Assembly: GCA_964644675.1 (NCBI GenBank)
Contig: CAZXWK010000026.1
Location: 1 to 33,220, forward strand
Source of the DNA: CAZXWK01 sp964644675
GTDB taxonomy: Bacteria; Actinomycetota; Coriobacteriia; Anaerosomatales; JAAXUF01
Direction: 5' to 3'
DNA length: 33,220 nucleotides
This document shows positions 24,355-32,008 of this stretch, piece after piece. Numbering within the stretch: the first letter of the stretch is position 1; the number at the start of each line of letters is the position of its first letter. The notes beneath the pieces are model-generated. The model worked only from the letters and a program-made list of their open reading frames with translations, did not search any database and was not told where the DNA came from. A program made the translations under genes and the position numbers.

Positions 24355-25056
24355 ATGACCCCTCGCCAGTCCGACGAGCCGGTCCCGCAGCTGACCCGTG
24401 CCGAGCGCGAGGCGCTGGTGCCCGTCTACATGGAGCGGCTGGAGAACGCGTACGGCGACCCGCACGCGGCGCTGCACTTCGAGAACCCCTACCAGCTCCT
24501 CATCGCGGTGATCCTCTCGGCGCAGACGACCGACGTCGGCGTGAACAAGGCGACCCCGGCGCTCTTCGAGCGCTACCCCACCCCGGCCGACCTCGCCTCG
24601 GCAGACCAGCTCGAGGTCGAGGAGTACGTGCGGACGCTCGGCTTCTACCACCAGAAGGCGAAGAACATCATCAAGACCGCGCAGTGCATCGTCGCCGAGT
24701 TCGGCGGCGAGGTGCCGGACACGATGGAGGGCCTTACGTCGCTCGCGGGCGTGGCACGCAAGACGGCGAACATCGTGCTGGGGGAGGCGTTCGGCAAGGT
24801 CGAGGGGATCGCCGTGGACACGCACGTCTTCCGGCTCGCCCACCGCTTCGGACTGACCACCGAGCACGACCAGGACAAGGTCGAGCGCGACCTGATGGAC
24901 ATCTTCCCGCGCGACCACTGGCACCGCGTGAACTACGACATGATCACGCACGGCCGAGCCGTCTGCACCGCCAAACGCCCCGTGTGCGGCACGTGCTTCC
25001 TCAACGACGTGTGCCCGACCGCCTACGTGCCGGCCGGCTGGCGCCAGACCGCCTAG
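24355..25056 (+). CDS. nth: Endonuclease III
   Basis: A 233-residue DNA glycosylase/AP lyase removing oxidised pyrimidines. The core PYQLLIAVILSAQTTDVGVN is diagnostic. The helix-hairpin-helix reads LAGVARKTANIVL, with the catalytic Lys preserved and a Gly-to-Ala change relative to the usual GVGRKTA; the catalytic Asp is in VDTHVFRLAHR. The C-terminal iron-sulfur site CTAKRPVCGTCFLNDVC has the C-x6-C-x2-C-x5-C spacing. The ATG at 24355 has GAGAGGAG upstream; a nearby ATG at 24350 is out of frame. A TATCCT at 24311-24316 may be its -10 box. It starts 56 bases after the peptidase gene. Confidence 0.97.
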   Translation: MTPRQSDEPVPQLTRAEREALVPVYMERLENAYGDPHAALHFENPYQLLIAVILSAQTTDVGVNKATPALFERYPTPADLASADQLEVEEYVRTLGFYHQKAKNIIKTAQCIVAEFGGEVPDTMEGLTSLAGVARKTANIVLGEAFGKVEGIAVDTHVFRLAHRFGLTTEHDQDKVERDLMDIFPRDHWHRVNYDMITHGRAVCTAKRPVCGTCFLNDVCPTAYVPAGWRQTA

Positions 25057-25200
25057 CCCGACACCACCCGCCGAGAACCCCGCTGGAGTCGGCCCCGCAT
25101 CCGTCGACCGTCCCTACGCGCACGTCGGCGGAAATCCGGTAGCCGCGGCCCCGCTCGCCCGCATACACTGGCGCAGAAGGAGTCGTGACCAGGGGGTGTC

Positions 25201-25887
25201 ATGGCGGGTTACTGCGCGAAATGCGGGACGAAGCTGCGCGACGGCGCGCGCTTCTGCCCGTCGTGCGGCGCCACAGCGCGCCAGCCCTCGGCGCCCGAGC
25301 AGCCGGCCACGCCGCCCGCTGCCGCGCCGAGCACGCCGGCCGCTGCCGGCCCTGCAGCCGTCGCGCCCTCCCCGTTCGCGGCCGCGACCTCGGTCGCCGG
25401 CACCGCAGGCACGATCGCGGCCATGGGTGGCAGCCTGACCGCACTCCCCTGGCAGACCATCGCCGCCGGCGAGGCCCCGGATGTCGCGGGCATCGTCGCC
25501 GCAGGCTCGCCGCTCGTCCAGTCGGCGGTGCGAGCATCGATCCGGCAGCCGGCGATCGCGCTGCTCGTCACGAGCGTGCTGGACCTGGCCTGCGCGCTCA
25601 TCTCGGGCCAGCCGGCGGCACTGAGGATGGTCGGCATCCGCGTGGGGCTCTCGCTGGTGACCGCGGTGCTCGGCATGATCGCGGGCAGCAAGCCCGGGCC
25701 CATGCGCGTGGTGACCGGATGCTTCTCGATCGGCTCCGCGCTGGTCTCGACGGTGTCGCTGGGCATCTCGGTAGTGGCGGCCGCGACGAATCCCGCGAAC
25801 CTCCTCCCGCTGCTGCCCACCGTGGTCGCGCAGGTCTCGCAGCTGGTCATGCTCGTGAAGACCACGATCGTGAGCTTGAAGCGATGA
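25201..25887 (+). CDS. Zinc-ribbon polytopic membrane protein, first gene of a three-gene operon
   Basis: A 228-residue protein of unknown function. It opens with a zinc ribbon, CAKCGTKLRDGARFCPSCG, with Cys at 5, 8, 19 and 22. An Ala/Pro-rich linker of about 40 residues follows. The rest is hydrophobic with about four membrane helices (AIALLVTSVLDLACALIS; VGLSLVTAVLGMIAG; SIGSALVSTVSLGISVVAA; LPLLPTVVAQVSQLVMLV), ending with basic SLKR. The zinc ribbon is probably cytoplasmic. The ATG at 25201 has GGGGGTG close by; AGAAGGAG further up is too distant to fix the start. A TACACT at 25164-25169 may be the -10 box. Its stop overlaps the next start as ATGA. It shares a zinc-ribbon head with the third gene, so the two may flank or assemble the large exported protein. 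Confidence 0.8.
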   Translation: MAGYCAKCGTKLRDGARFCPSCGATARQPSAPEQPATPPAAAPSTPAAAGPAAVAPSPFAAATSVAGTAGTIAAMGGSLTALPWQTIAAGEAPDVAGIVAAGSPLVQSAVRASIRQPAIALLVTSVLDLACALISGQPAALRMVGIRVGLSLVTAVLGMIAGSKPGPMRVVTGCFSIGSALVSTVSLGISVVAAATNPANLLPLLPTVVAQVSQLVMLVKTTIVSLKR

Positions 25888-28800
25888 GGTCCGCTCGCCG
25901 ACAGCTTCGCCGCTCCCGCCGCGCCGCGAGCATCGCGTGCCTCGTGCTCATCGCGTGGTTGCTGTGCGCGCCCCTCGCGCTGGCGATCCCCTCCGTCGAC
26001 CGCCCCACGGCGTGGGGCTCGCAGACGTTCACCGGCGACTCGCCCGGCGTCTCGGGAACCTACGAACCCGTCTACCCGTCGCTTCCTACGGACGCGCAGA
26101 TCGCGGCCGCCGTCGAGCGCGTGAAGCAGACCAGCATGGTCGCGAACGGCTGGGAGGACGGCGTCAAGTTCGGGATGCTGCAGCCCAGCTTCGAGTACAA
26201 GTTCGAGGTCGTCGACGTCAAGCCGTACAAGGTCCACGCGGTCGACCCGTCCAAGCCGCACTTCGGCGTCGACGACACCGGCAACGGGGTCGTCGCGCTC
26301 GTCACACTTCGCTACTACACCGGCGACGGCAAGACACGCGACGCCACGAGCCTCTACGTGCTGGAATGGGTGCCCTCCGAGAACCTCTTCGCCTTTGTCT
26401 CGGACTCCTACCTCAACGAGAAGAAGATGTTCGGCGAGGACGCGGGACAGTGGTACTACCCCAAGGACCTCAACGAGCTCTACGCCCACGGGTACGCCGC
26501 CGACTGGGTTGACGCCGCCGGTGCGGCGCCACCCGTCGAGGGCGGCGGCGGCCCGTGGCGCACGGTGGGTGCGGGCATCGCGGCGGTCGCCGCCGCCGCG
26601 ACCGCGATCGCCGGCGCGTCGATGACGGCACGCGGCGGCAAGTCGAAGCTCGACCCGCAGGCGACCGTGGGCTACGTGCTCCAGGTCTCGACCCGCCGCC
26701 TGCAGGTTGCGACCCGCTCGCAGTCGCCGTTCGAGGCGACCGCGTGGCAGGTCAAGGCGAACGGGAGCTTCTCGGCGGCCGAGGACGTCGCCATCACGCT
26801 GCAGCCGCCGGCGGGCGTCTCGGCGGTGCCGACGAGCGGCGGCAGCGACCTGAAGGCGAACGTGTGGCAGACCGCACCGCTCTCGGGCGAGGCGCAGCTC
26901 ACGGTCGTCGCGCAGGGCGCGAAGGGCGGCACGCAAGCCGCGATCGCGCTGGTCCCCGAGAGCGCGAGCCGCCTCGAGGTCACCGTCGAGCCCGAGGGCC
27001 GCGGCGCGCTCAAGCCTGACGGCCGAGACGCGCTGACGCTGGTCGCGAAGGTCGTGCTCGCGCCCTCGCTCGCCTCCGACCCCGCGTTCGACGCCGAGAA
27101 GGTCCGCGCCTCGATCGCGTTCTCGCACCCTGCGGCGAGCGAGTGGCTCAACGTCGGCGGTGAGGCCGACGTGCCCGGTGGTCGCTCGGCGATCGTGAGC
27201 GCGTCGAACCCGCAACCGGGCAGCTACGCCGAGCCTCCCGCGAGCGCGACCGTCACCGTCACGGCGACCGTGGGTGCCGAGCAGCTCTCGCAGCCGTACA
27301 CGATCACCCTCGAGCGCCCGCCCGCGCTCGATGCGAAACCGGACGCGCTGCGCTTCTCGGCGGGAAGCAAGGAGACGGCGGACGTGCTCGCGATCGTCGA
27401 GCCGAGCAACGGCGCCGAGTGGACGATCACCGCCGAGCTCGCGAAGGGCGACCGCGAGGTCGTGCGCTGCGAGCCCGCGCGCGAAAGCGCCGCGAGCGCG
27501 ACGGTGCGCATCACCGAGGCCGCCGACCCCGACTCGGCGATCGACGCCCCCACCGAGCAGGTGACCGTGCGCTTGCTCGCGAACGCCGACGGCTACGACC
27601 AGCTCGAGCGCTGGGTGCGCGTGAGCATCGTGCGCGAGGGCGTCTACGTGGACGCCACCGGCCGCGACGCCGACGGCACCTTCCACATCGCGGCCGACGG
27701 CAGCGGGCAGCCCACCGACATCGACGTGCGCGTCTTCGTGCGCGACCCGGCCACCGGCGCGATCGGCTTCGACGCGAACCTCTCGCAGTCGCTCACCGTC
27801 GAGGCGCGCCACGACGGCAACGGCCCGGGACCGCTCGGCTACGCGGAGGTCGTACACGAGGCCGCCGGCATCCGGCCGTCGAACAGCCCCAGCGCGATCC
27901 ACCGCTTCCACACCTCCAAGGTGCTGCCCACCGAGGGCAAGCCCGTCACGGCCCGCTACGAGTTCCGCGTCGAGGGCAAGACCGAGCCGGGATTCTCGGC
28001 GATCGTGCCGGTGTCGCTGATCGGCGTGAACATGGCGCCGTACTCGCCGGCGTGGGAGGTCGAGTACGAGCGCTGCAAGCAGATCATCGAGCGCTACGTG
28101 CCGACCGAGGACCAGGGCCGGATGCTCAAGATGCTCGCCGAGCGGGGCCACACCATGGGCGCCGAGGGCCTGTTCGCGCTGCGCAAGAAGATCTGGAGCT
28201 TCGCCGAGACGCGCATGCAGCAGGAGATCAACGCGCAGCTCGACAAGGCGTGGGAGAACCAGCAGATCGAGGAGTTCCTCGACTGGGTGAGCTGGTGCGG
28301 CGACATCGCGATCGGCGTGGCGAGCGGCAGCCTGGTGGGCACGAGCGCCTCGATCGCGGTGGGAGCGCTCAAGCCGGTGCTCGTCTCGGCGGTCACGGCG
28401 TGGGTGAACGGCAGCAGCATCGAGGTGTGGGCGACCGAGCAGGTCTACATCGTGCTCGGCGCGGTCGAGGGCGCGGCCACCGACATCGACTTCCTCAAGA
28501 AGCTCACCGGCGGCAAGGCCGCGCTCGCGTGGGCGGCCTACCTCTCGTACTACTTCGTGAAGGAGCTCATCAACGACCCCAACCGCTCGGTGACCGAGGC
28601 GATGAAGAACGTCGCGCGCATGGTCCGCGACGAGGCGCTCATCGCGTTCCTGCGCGGGCATGCCGGCACGAGCATCCACGGCAAGCCCAAGGCCGACGGA
28701 ACCGCCGCCGAGACACCCGCCGGACCGCGGCCGCACGGCGACGGCGCCGAACCGCCGAAGCCGGCGAAGCCGCCCGTACCCGAGGGCGTGGCGCCGCCGA

Positions 28801-30086
28801 CTCGACCCGGCAAGGCCGGGCCAGGCGCCGAACCCGGAGCACCCAAGCCCCACGCACCCGAGGGCGCCGAGCCGCCGACGCAGCCGCACGGCGACGCCGA
28901 GCCGGACGCCCCGCGACCGCCCGCGGACGAGCCCGCGCCGAAGCCGCATGGCGACGAGCCGAACGCCGAGCCCGGCAGCCCCAAGCCCGACGCCGGCGAG
29001 AAGCCGGGCGCGGAGCCGAAGCCGCCGGCCGAGAAGCCACCCGCGGACGCGCCCCCGGCCGAGAAGCCCCCCGCGGAGCCCAAGCCCGACGGCGCCGACA
29101 AGCCACCCGCGGACAAGGAGCCCGTCGGTCCGCCGGTCGAGGTGCCGCCACCGGGCCAGCCGATGACCGGCCGTCAGGCCGCGGCGCTCGTGCGCAAGAA
29201 CATGACCTCGGAAGGTGGCGTCAACAAGGTCGATCGCGCCACGGTCGAGCGGATCATGCGCGACCCCGACGCCGCACGCGAGATGCGCAGGAGCGACCCC
29301 GAGGCGTACAAGGCCTACGACGCCACGCGGCAGGAGATGCGCGCCGAGCACGACAAGCGCCTCGCCGACTACGCGAGCGCCCTGCCCGGGCTCACCGACA
29401 AGAACGTCAAGGTCGAGACGGTGGGCACCGAGGGCGGCATCGACCGCGACTACCGCGTGCTCGTCGAGGTGCCCGACCCGCGCGAGCCCGGCAAGTCGAT
29501 GTGGCTCGAGGTCCCCCGGGAGCGCTGGGTCGACCAGTCCAACCGCATCTTCGCCGAGCAGACCGGTGGCCCCAAGGACGTCGAGGGTGCTCGGAAGTGG
29601 GCCGCCGACCACCAGCAGCTCGGCACGGACCAGTACCACGGCGAGGCCTCGATCGACATGTCGGACCAGGCGTGGCGCATCAATCCCGAGACCGGCCAGC
29701 GCGAGCAGATACGCGTGCCGTCGCGTCTCTCGGAAGTCGAGGCGGGCAACGGCACGCTGCTCGACCCCGAGGGCCTGGGCAAGACGTACCAGACCAAGGT
29801 CGCCGAGTCCTCGGCGGCGGGTAAGCTCGACGGATACACGCAGGCCAAGAAGGCGTGCGACACGCTCGAGGCCGTGCGCGACGGATACACGCAGCAGGAC
29901 TACAAAGTCGGCGAACTCGACCCGCGCCTGAAGGAGAGCATGGGCATCGTCCGCCAGGTCGCCGAGGGCAAGCTCACCCCCGCGCAGGGCGACAGCCTGC
30001 TCAAGGGCGGCGGCTACGGCGACCTGAACACGGTGATGGAGAAGATGTCGTCGCAGTTCGCGGCGCTCAAGTGGGCGAAGAAGTAG
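25884..30086 (+). CDS. Very large exported modular protein, unrecognised; Pro-rich stalk and novel C-terminal domain
   Basis: A 1400-residue protein I do not recognise. Residues 1-34 are a signal peptide (basic MRSARRQLRRSRR, hydrophobic core, APLALA cut site). Residues 35-220 form a first domain (IPSVDRPTAWGSQTF; VALVTLRYYTGDGK; LEWVPSENLFAFVSD). A hydrophobic Ala-rich segment follows at about 226-246 and may be a membrane helix. Residues about 255-715 look like a chain of beta-sandwich Ig/BACON-like domains (ATVTVTATVGAEQLSQPYTI; KPDALRFSAGSKETADVLAI). Residues about 720-930 are helical with two hydrophobic stretches (IAIGVASGSLVGTSASIAVG; ALAWAAYLSYYFV). A Pro/Glu/Lys-rich stalk spans about 933-1092. 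The last 300 residues form a hydrophilic globular domain. The start ATG overlaps the preceding stop. Overall plan suggests a surface protein carrying an effector-like or binding tip. Confidence 0.7.
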   Translation: MRSARRQLRRSRRAASIACLVLIAWLLCAPLALAIPSVDRPTAWGSQTFTGDSPGVSGTYEPVYPSLPTDAQIAAAVERVKQTSMVANGWEDGVKFGMLQPSFEYKFEVVDVKPYKVHAVDPSKPHFGVDDTGNGVVALVTLRYYTGDGKTRDATSLYVLEWVPSENLFAFVSDSYLNEKKMFGEDAGQWYYPKDLNELYAHGYAADWVDAAGAAPPVEGGGGPWRTVGAGIAAVAAAATAIAGASMTARGGKSKLDPQATVGYVLQVSTRRLQVATRSQSPFEATAWQVKANGSFSAAEDVAITLQPPAGVSAVPTSGGSDLKANVWQTAPLSGEAQLTVVAQGAKGGTQAAIALVPESASRLEVTVEPEGRGALKPDGRDALTLVAKVVLAPSLASDPAFDAEKVRASIAFSHPAASEWLNVGGEADVPGGRSAIVSASNPQPGSYAEPPASATVTVTATVGAEQLSQPYTITLERPPALDAKPDALRFSAGSKETADVLAIVEPSNGAEWTITAELAKGDREVVRCEPARESAASATVRITEAADPDSAIDAPTEQVTVRLLANADGYDQLERWVRVSIVREGVYVDATGRDADGTFHIAADGSGQPTDIDVRVFVRDPATGAIGFDANLSQSLTVEARHDGNGPGPLGYAEVVHEAAGIRPSNSPSAIHRFHTSKVLPTEGKPVTARYEFRVEGKTEPGFSAIVPVSLIGVNMAPYSPAWEVEYERCKQIIERYVPTEDQGRMLKMLAERGHTMGAEGLFALRKKIWSFAETRMQQEINAQLDKAWENQQIEEFLDWVSWCGDIAIGVASGSLVGTSASIAVGALKPVLVSAVTAWVNGSSIEVWATEQVYIVLGAVEGAATDIDFLKKLTGGKAALAWAAYLSYYFVKELINDPNRSVTEAMKNVARMVRDEALIAFLRGHAGTSIHGKPKADGTAAETPAGPRPHGDGAEPPKPAKPPVPEGVAPPTRPGKAGPGAEPGAPKPHAPEGAEPPTQPHGDAEPDAPRPPADEPAPKPHGDEPNAEPGSPKPDAGEKPGAEPKPPAEKPPADAPPAEKPPAEPKPDGADKPPADKEPVGPPVEVPPPGQPMTGRQAAALVRKNMTSEGGVNKVDRATVERIMRDPDAAREMRRSDPEAYKAYDATRQEMRAEHDKRLADYASALPGLTDKNVKVETVGTEGGIDRDYRVLVEVPDPREPGKSMWLEVPRERWVDQSNRIFAEQTGGPKDVEGARKWAADHQQLGTDQYHGEASIDMSDQAWRINPETGQREQIRVPSRLSEVEAGNGTLLDPEGLGKTYQTKVAESSAAGKLDGYTQAKKACDTLEAVRDGYTQQDYKVGELDPRLKESMGIVRQVAEGKLTPAQGDSLLKGGGYGDLNTVMEKMSSQFAALKWAKK
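28681..29160 (+). repeat. Proline/glutamate/lysine-rich low-complexity coding region
   Basis: This in-frame stretch of the large exported protein consists of irregular repeats of units such as KPHGDEPNAEPG, EKPPAD and PEGAEPPTQP. It codes for an extended stalk or linker of about 160 residues, as used to project a domain through a cell wall. The repeats are degenerate, not exact tandem copies. Confidence 0.75.
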
Positions 30087-30099
30087 AGAGGGATCGCAA

Positions 30100-30894
30100 A
30101 TGCCGAGCTGCCCCACCTGCAACAACCCCGTCGCCGGCGGCGACGTCTTCTGCACCAGCTGCGGCGCCGACCTGCGCGTAGCCGCCGCTGCTGCCGCCCC
30201 GGGGGCCGCGCCCCCGCCGCCGCAGCAGCCGGCTGCCGCGCCCCCCGCGCCCGCCGCGTCCGCGCCTGCCCCGGGCGCTCCGCTCCCGCCACCGCCCACG
30301 TTCGGTACCACGCCCGAGCCGCCTCCGCTACCGCCCAAGAAGACGTCGGCGGGCGCGGTCGTCGCGATCGTGCTCTCGGTCCTGCTCGTGTGCGGCCTCG
30401 GGACCGCGGCGGCAGGCTACTTCGGGTACCGCCAGTGGGCGAAGCCCACGCCCGCGGCGAGCACCTCCGCCGAGAAGCCCGCTTCGTCGACCGAGAAGCC
30501 GGATGCCACACCCGAGCAGCCCGCGACCACACTCGAGCAGCCCGCGGACGGTTCGGCGGTGCTGCCCGACGAGTCCACGCCCGACACGATCATCGACGAC
30601 AAGGGGGCGGCGGCGCTGGTCGAGAAGTTCGTCTCGGCGAGCATGAAGAACGACGTCCCGACCGCTCAGGCGCTCATCGCGCCGGCGACGCTCGAGCGCA
30701 TCGGCGGCGTCGACGCGCTCAAGCAGCAGGGCGTGATCAACAGCTACAAGGTCGCCTCGGTGGAGGGCTCGGACAACGTCTACGACGTGTGGGTCGACTT
30801 CGACACGACGCAGGGCGCGATCAAGCAGAAGTTCACGGTCGGCGTGGGCGAGCAGACGCCCATGATCGTGGACGTCGTGATGTCGGAGTACTAG
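30100..30894 (+). CDS. Zinc-ribbon single-pass membrane protein with extracellular C-terminal domain
   Basis: A 264-residue protein, third gene of the operon. It starts with a zinc ribbon, CPTCNNPVAGGDVFCTSCG, with Cys at 4, 7, 18 and 21, then about 55 residues of Ala/Pro linker, one membrane helix (AGAVVAIVLSVLLVCGLGTA), a second acidic Thr/Pro/Glu linker, and a folded domain of about 110 residues (KGAAALVEKFVSASMKNDVP; ALIAPATLERIGGVDALKQQ; VYDVWVDFDTTQG; MIVDVVMSEY). That last domain looks like an NTF2/DUF4878-type cystatin-like fold, but the match is by eye. The ATG at 30100 has GAGAGGGA upstream, 13 bases after the previous stop. With the zinc ribbon inside and the domain outside, it could link the exported large protein to the cytoplasm. 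Confidence 0.78.
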   Translation: MPSCPTCNNPVAGGDVFCTSCGADLRVAAAAAAPGAAPPPPQQPAAAPPAPAASAPAPGAPLPPPPTFGTTPEPPPLPPKKTSAGAVVAIVLSVLLVCGLGTAAAGYFGYRQWAKPTPAASTSAEKPASSTEKPDATPEQPATTLEQPADGSAVLPDESTPDTIIDDKGAAALVEKFVSASMKNDVPTAQALIAPATLERIGGVDALKQQGVINSYKVASVEGSDNVYDVWVDFDTTQGAIKQKFTVGVGEQTPMIVDVVMSEY

Positions 30895-30980
30895 CGAGGC
30901 TCGCCGTCGGCCTCGGGCGATTCTGCGGTCCCCCGCGCCGCAACCCGCGCGTGAGCGCGGCGGCGGACCGGGCTTCGGGT

Positions 30981-31035
30981 GGGTGACGCAGCCGGCGCGC
31001 CTCTTACAGCCCCGCCGGCTGCGCGACGACCAGCC
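30981..31035. repeat. 55-base sequence, first copy, ending at the gap
   Basis: Identical over all 55 bases to 31136-31190 on the other side of the N run. This is the signature of two contig ends sharing an unmerged overlap of length equal to an assembly k-mer. It contains an extra copy of the end of the DUF1294 gene and should not be read as a real repeat. Confidence 0.9.
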
Positions 31036-31135
31036 NNNNNNNNNNNNNNNNNNNNNNNNNNNNNNNNNNNNNNNNNNNNNNNNNNNNNNNNNNNNNNNNN
31101 NNNNNNNNNNNNNNNNNNNNNNNNNNNNNNNNNNN
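31036..31135. other. Assembly gap of 100 N, probably artificial
   Basis: Exactly 100 N, the usual placeholder for a gap of unknown size. Because identical 55-base ends abut it, the true sequence probably joins 30980 directly to 31136 with nothing missing. Confidence 0.95.
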
Positions 31136-31190
31136 GGGTGACGCAGCCGGCGCGCCTCTTACAGCCCCGCCGGCTGCGCGACGACCAGCC
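31136..31190. repeat. 55-base sequence, second copy, starting after the gap
   Basis: Second copy of the overlap described for 30981-31035. It includes the true stop codon of the cold-shock/DUF1294 gene (31159-31161). Confidence 0.9.
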
Positions 31191-31803
31191 ACGCGACGAA
31201 GCCGCAGTTCAACGCCACCGTGATCCAGAAGATCGCCTGGAACGGCTGCTTCTTGGTCTTGTGGTGGAACATCGGCTGCGCGACCAGGGCACCCGGCCAC
31301 CCGCCCATCAGCGACATCACGTGAAGGGTGTTCTCGGAGGTGCGCCAGCGGTGCTCGACGGCCGCGTCCTTGTCGGCGCCGTACAGACCGAACGTGACCG
31401 CGCTCAGAACGGCGAAGTACGCGATTGCGCCGGGTACGAGCCGGCCCAAAAGCACGGCGGCGAGCAGCAGGATGAAGAAGCCGCCCGCCGCCACGGAGGC
31501 TGCGACAACGCGTCCGCCGCTCGCACCACCGCGCGACGTACGCGCAGTGACCGACGCGGCCGGCCGAGGGCGGCTGCGACTCCCGGAGCGCGTCGGCGCG
31601 AGGTAGGTGATCTGCTGTGCGCGAAGCCGGCCTCGCTCATCACGCTTGGCCGAGTACTCCACCAGGTCGAGCGTGATGGGTCGGCGCTGGCCGACCGGGA
31701 ACTCGCTGACGTGCGCGAACACGCGGGGACCCCCGTCGAGCGGCTCGATGAAGCCGAACCCGCGGTCGTCGTTCCACTCGGTGAGCCGGCCTCGCTCCTG
31801 CAT
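31159..31803 (-). CDS. Cold-shock domain fused to DUF1294 membrane domain
   Basis: A 214-residue protein. Residues 1-70 are a cold-shock (CSD) nucleic-acid-binding domain with RLTEWNDDRGFGFIEPLDGG and VFAHVSEF, corresponding to RNP1 and RNP2. A basic Arg/Ser-rich linker follows (RSGSRSRPRPAASV). Residues about 100-214 are DUF1294, with membrane helices FFILLLAAVLLGRLV, AIAYFAVLSAVTFGLYGADK and AIFWITVALNCGFVAWLVV, plus the family motif LMGGWPGALVAQPMFHHKTK. This fusion is widespread in bacteria; its function is unknown, possibly membrane-linked RNA binding. The ATG at 31803-31801 has GAAGGAG upstream. The gene is complete despite the nearby assembly gap. It diverges from the membrane protein/XRE operon. 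Confidence 0.92.
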   Translation of the reverse strand: MQERGRLTEWNDDRGFGFIEPLDGGPRVFAHVSEFPVGQRRPITLDLVEYSAKRDERGRLRAQQITYLAPTRSGSRSRPRPAASVTARTSRGGASGGRVVAASVAAGGFFILLLAAVLLGRLVPGAIAYFAVLSAVTFGLYGADKDAAVEHRWRTSENTLHVMSLMGGWPGALVAQPMFHHKTKKQPFQAIFWITVALNCGFVAWLVVAQPAGL

Positions 31804-31933
31804 GGCGCTCCTTCTCGGCGAAAGGCGGCCCCCACGACCGCCTGCGTAGTTGGTCGGCAAACGATCGCGCGGGGTTGAGCCCGCGTCTCGCCCGACCCCG
31901 CCGCCGTTGCTTCCGGAATCGTGGGCGTAAAAT

Positions 31934-31993
31934 ATTCTTGACATCGTGTCTGAATCGTTTTACTCTCCGAGATGTCAAACATTCCTGACATCG
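31934..31993 (+). promoter_or_regulatory. Promoter with three TGACATC operator-like sites
   Basis: A -35 TTGACA (31938-31943) and -10 TACTCT (31961-31966) are 17 bases apart in an AT-richer patch. TGACATC occurs at 31939-31945 (overlapping the -35 box) and 31986-31992 (just before the ribosome binding site) and as its complement GATGTCA at 31971-31977 (near the transcription start). The two forward copies lie in 13-base direct repeats differing at one base, and the last two form an inverted repeat. The likely ligand is the XRE protein encoded at 32464-32691, giving autorepression. Confidence 0.65.
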
Positions 31994-32008
31994 GGAGGAG
32001 GAAGCGAC

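Noticed and set aside
28681..29160. Minisatellite or CRISPR-like array
   Set aside because: The repeats are irregular, in-frame and encode a Pro-rich linker. There are no constant repeats with unique spacers.
25209..30338. Open frame of about 1700 codons antisense to the large exported protein
   Set aside because: Composition is typical of a GC-rich antisense shadow (Arg, Leu, Val, Gly repeats). The plus-strand protein has a signal peptide, coupled start and folded-looking domains.
30981..31190. Direct repeats of a mobile element or attachment sites
   Set aside because: The two 55-base copies are perfect and exactly border 100 N, which is an assembly signature. No integrase or transposase is nearby.
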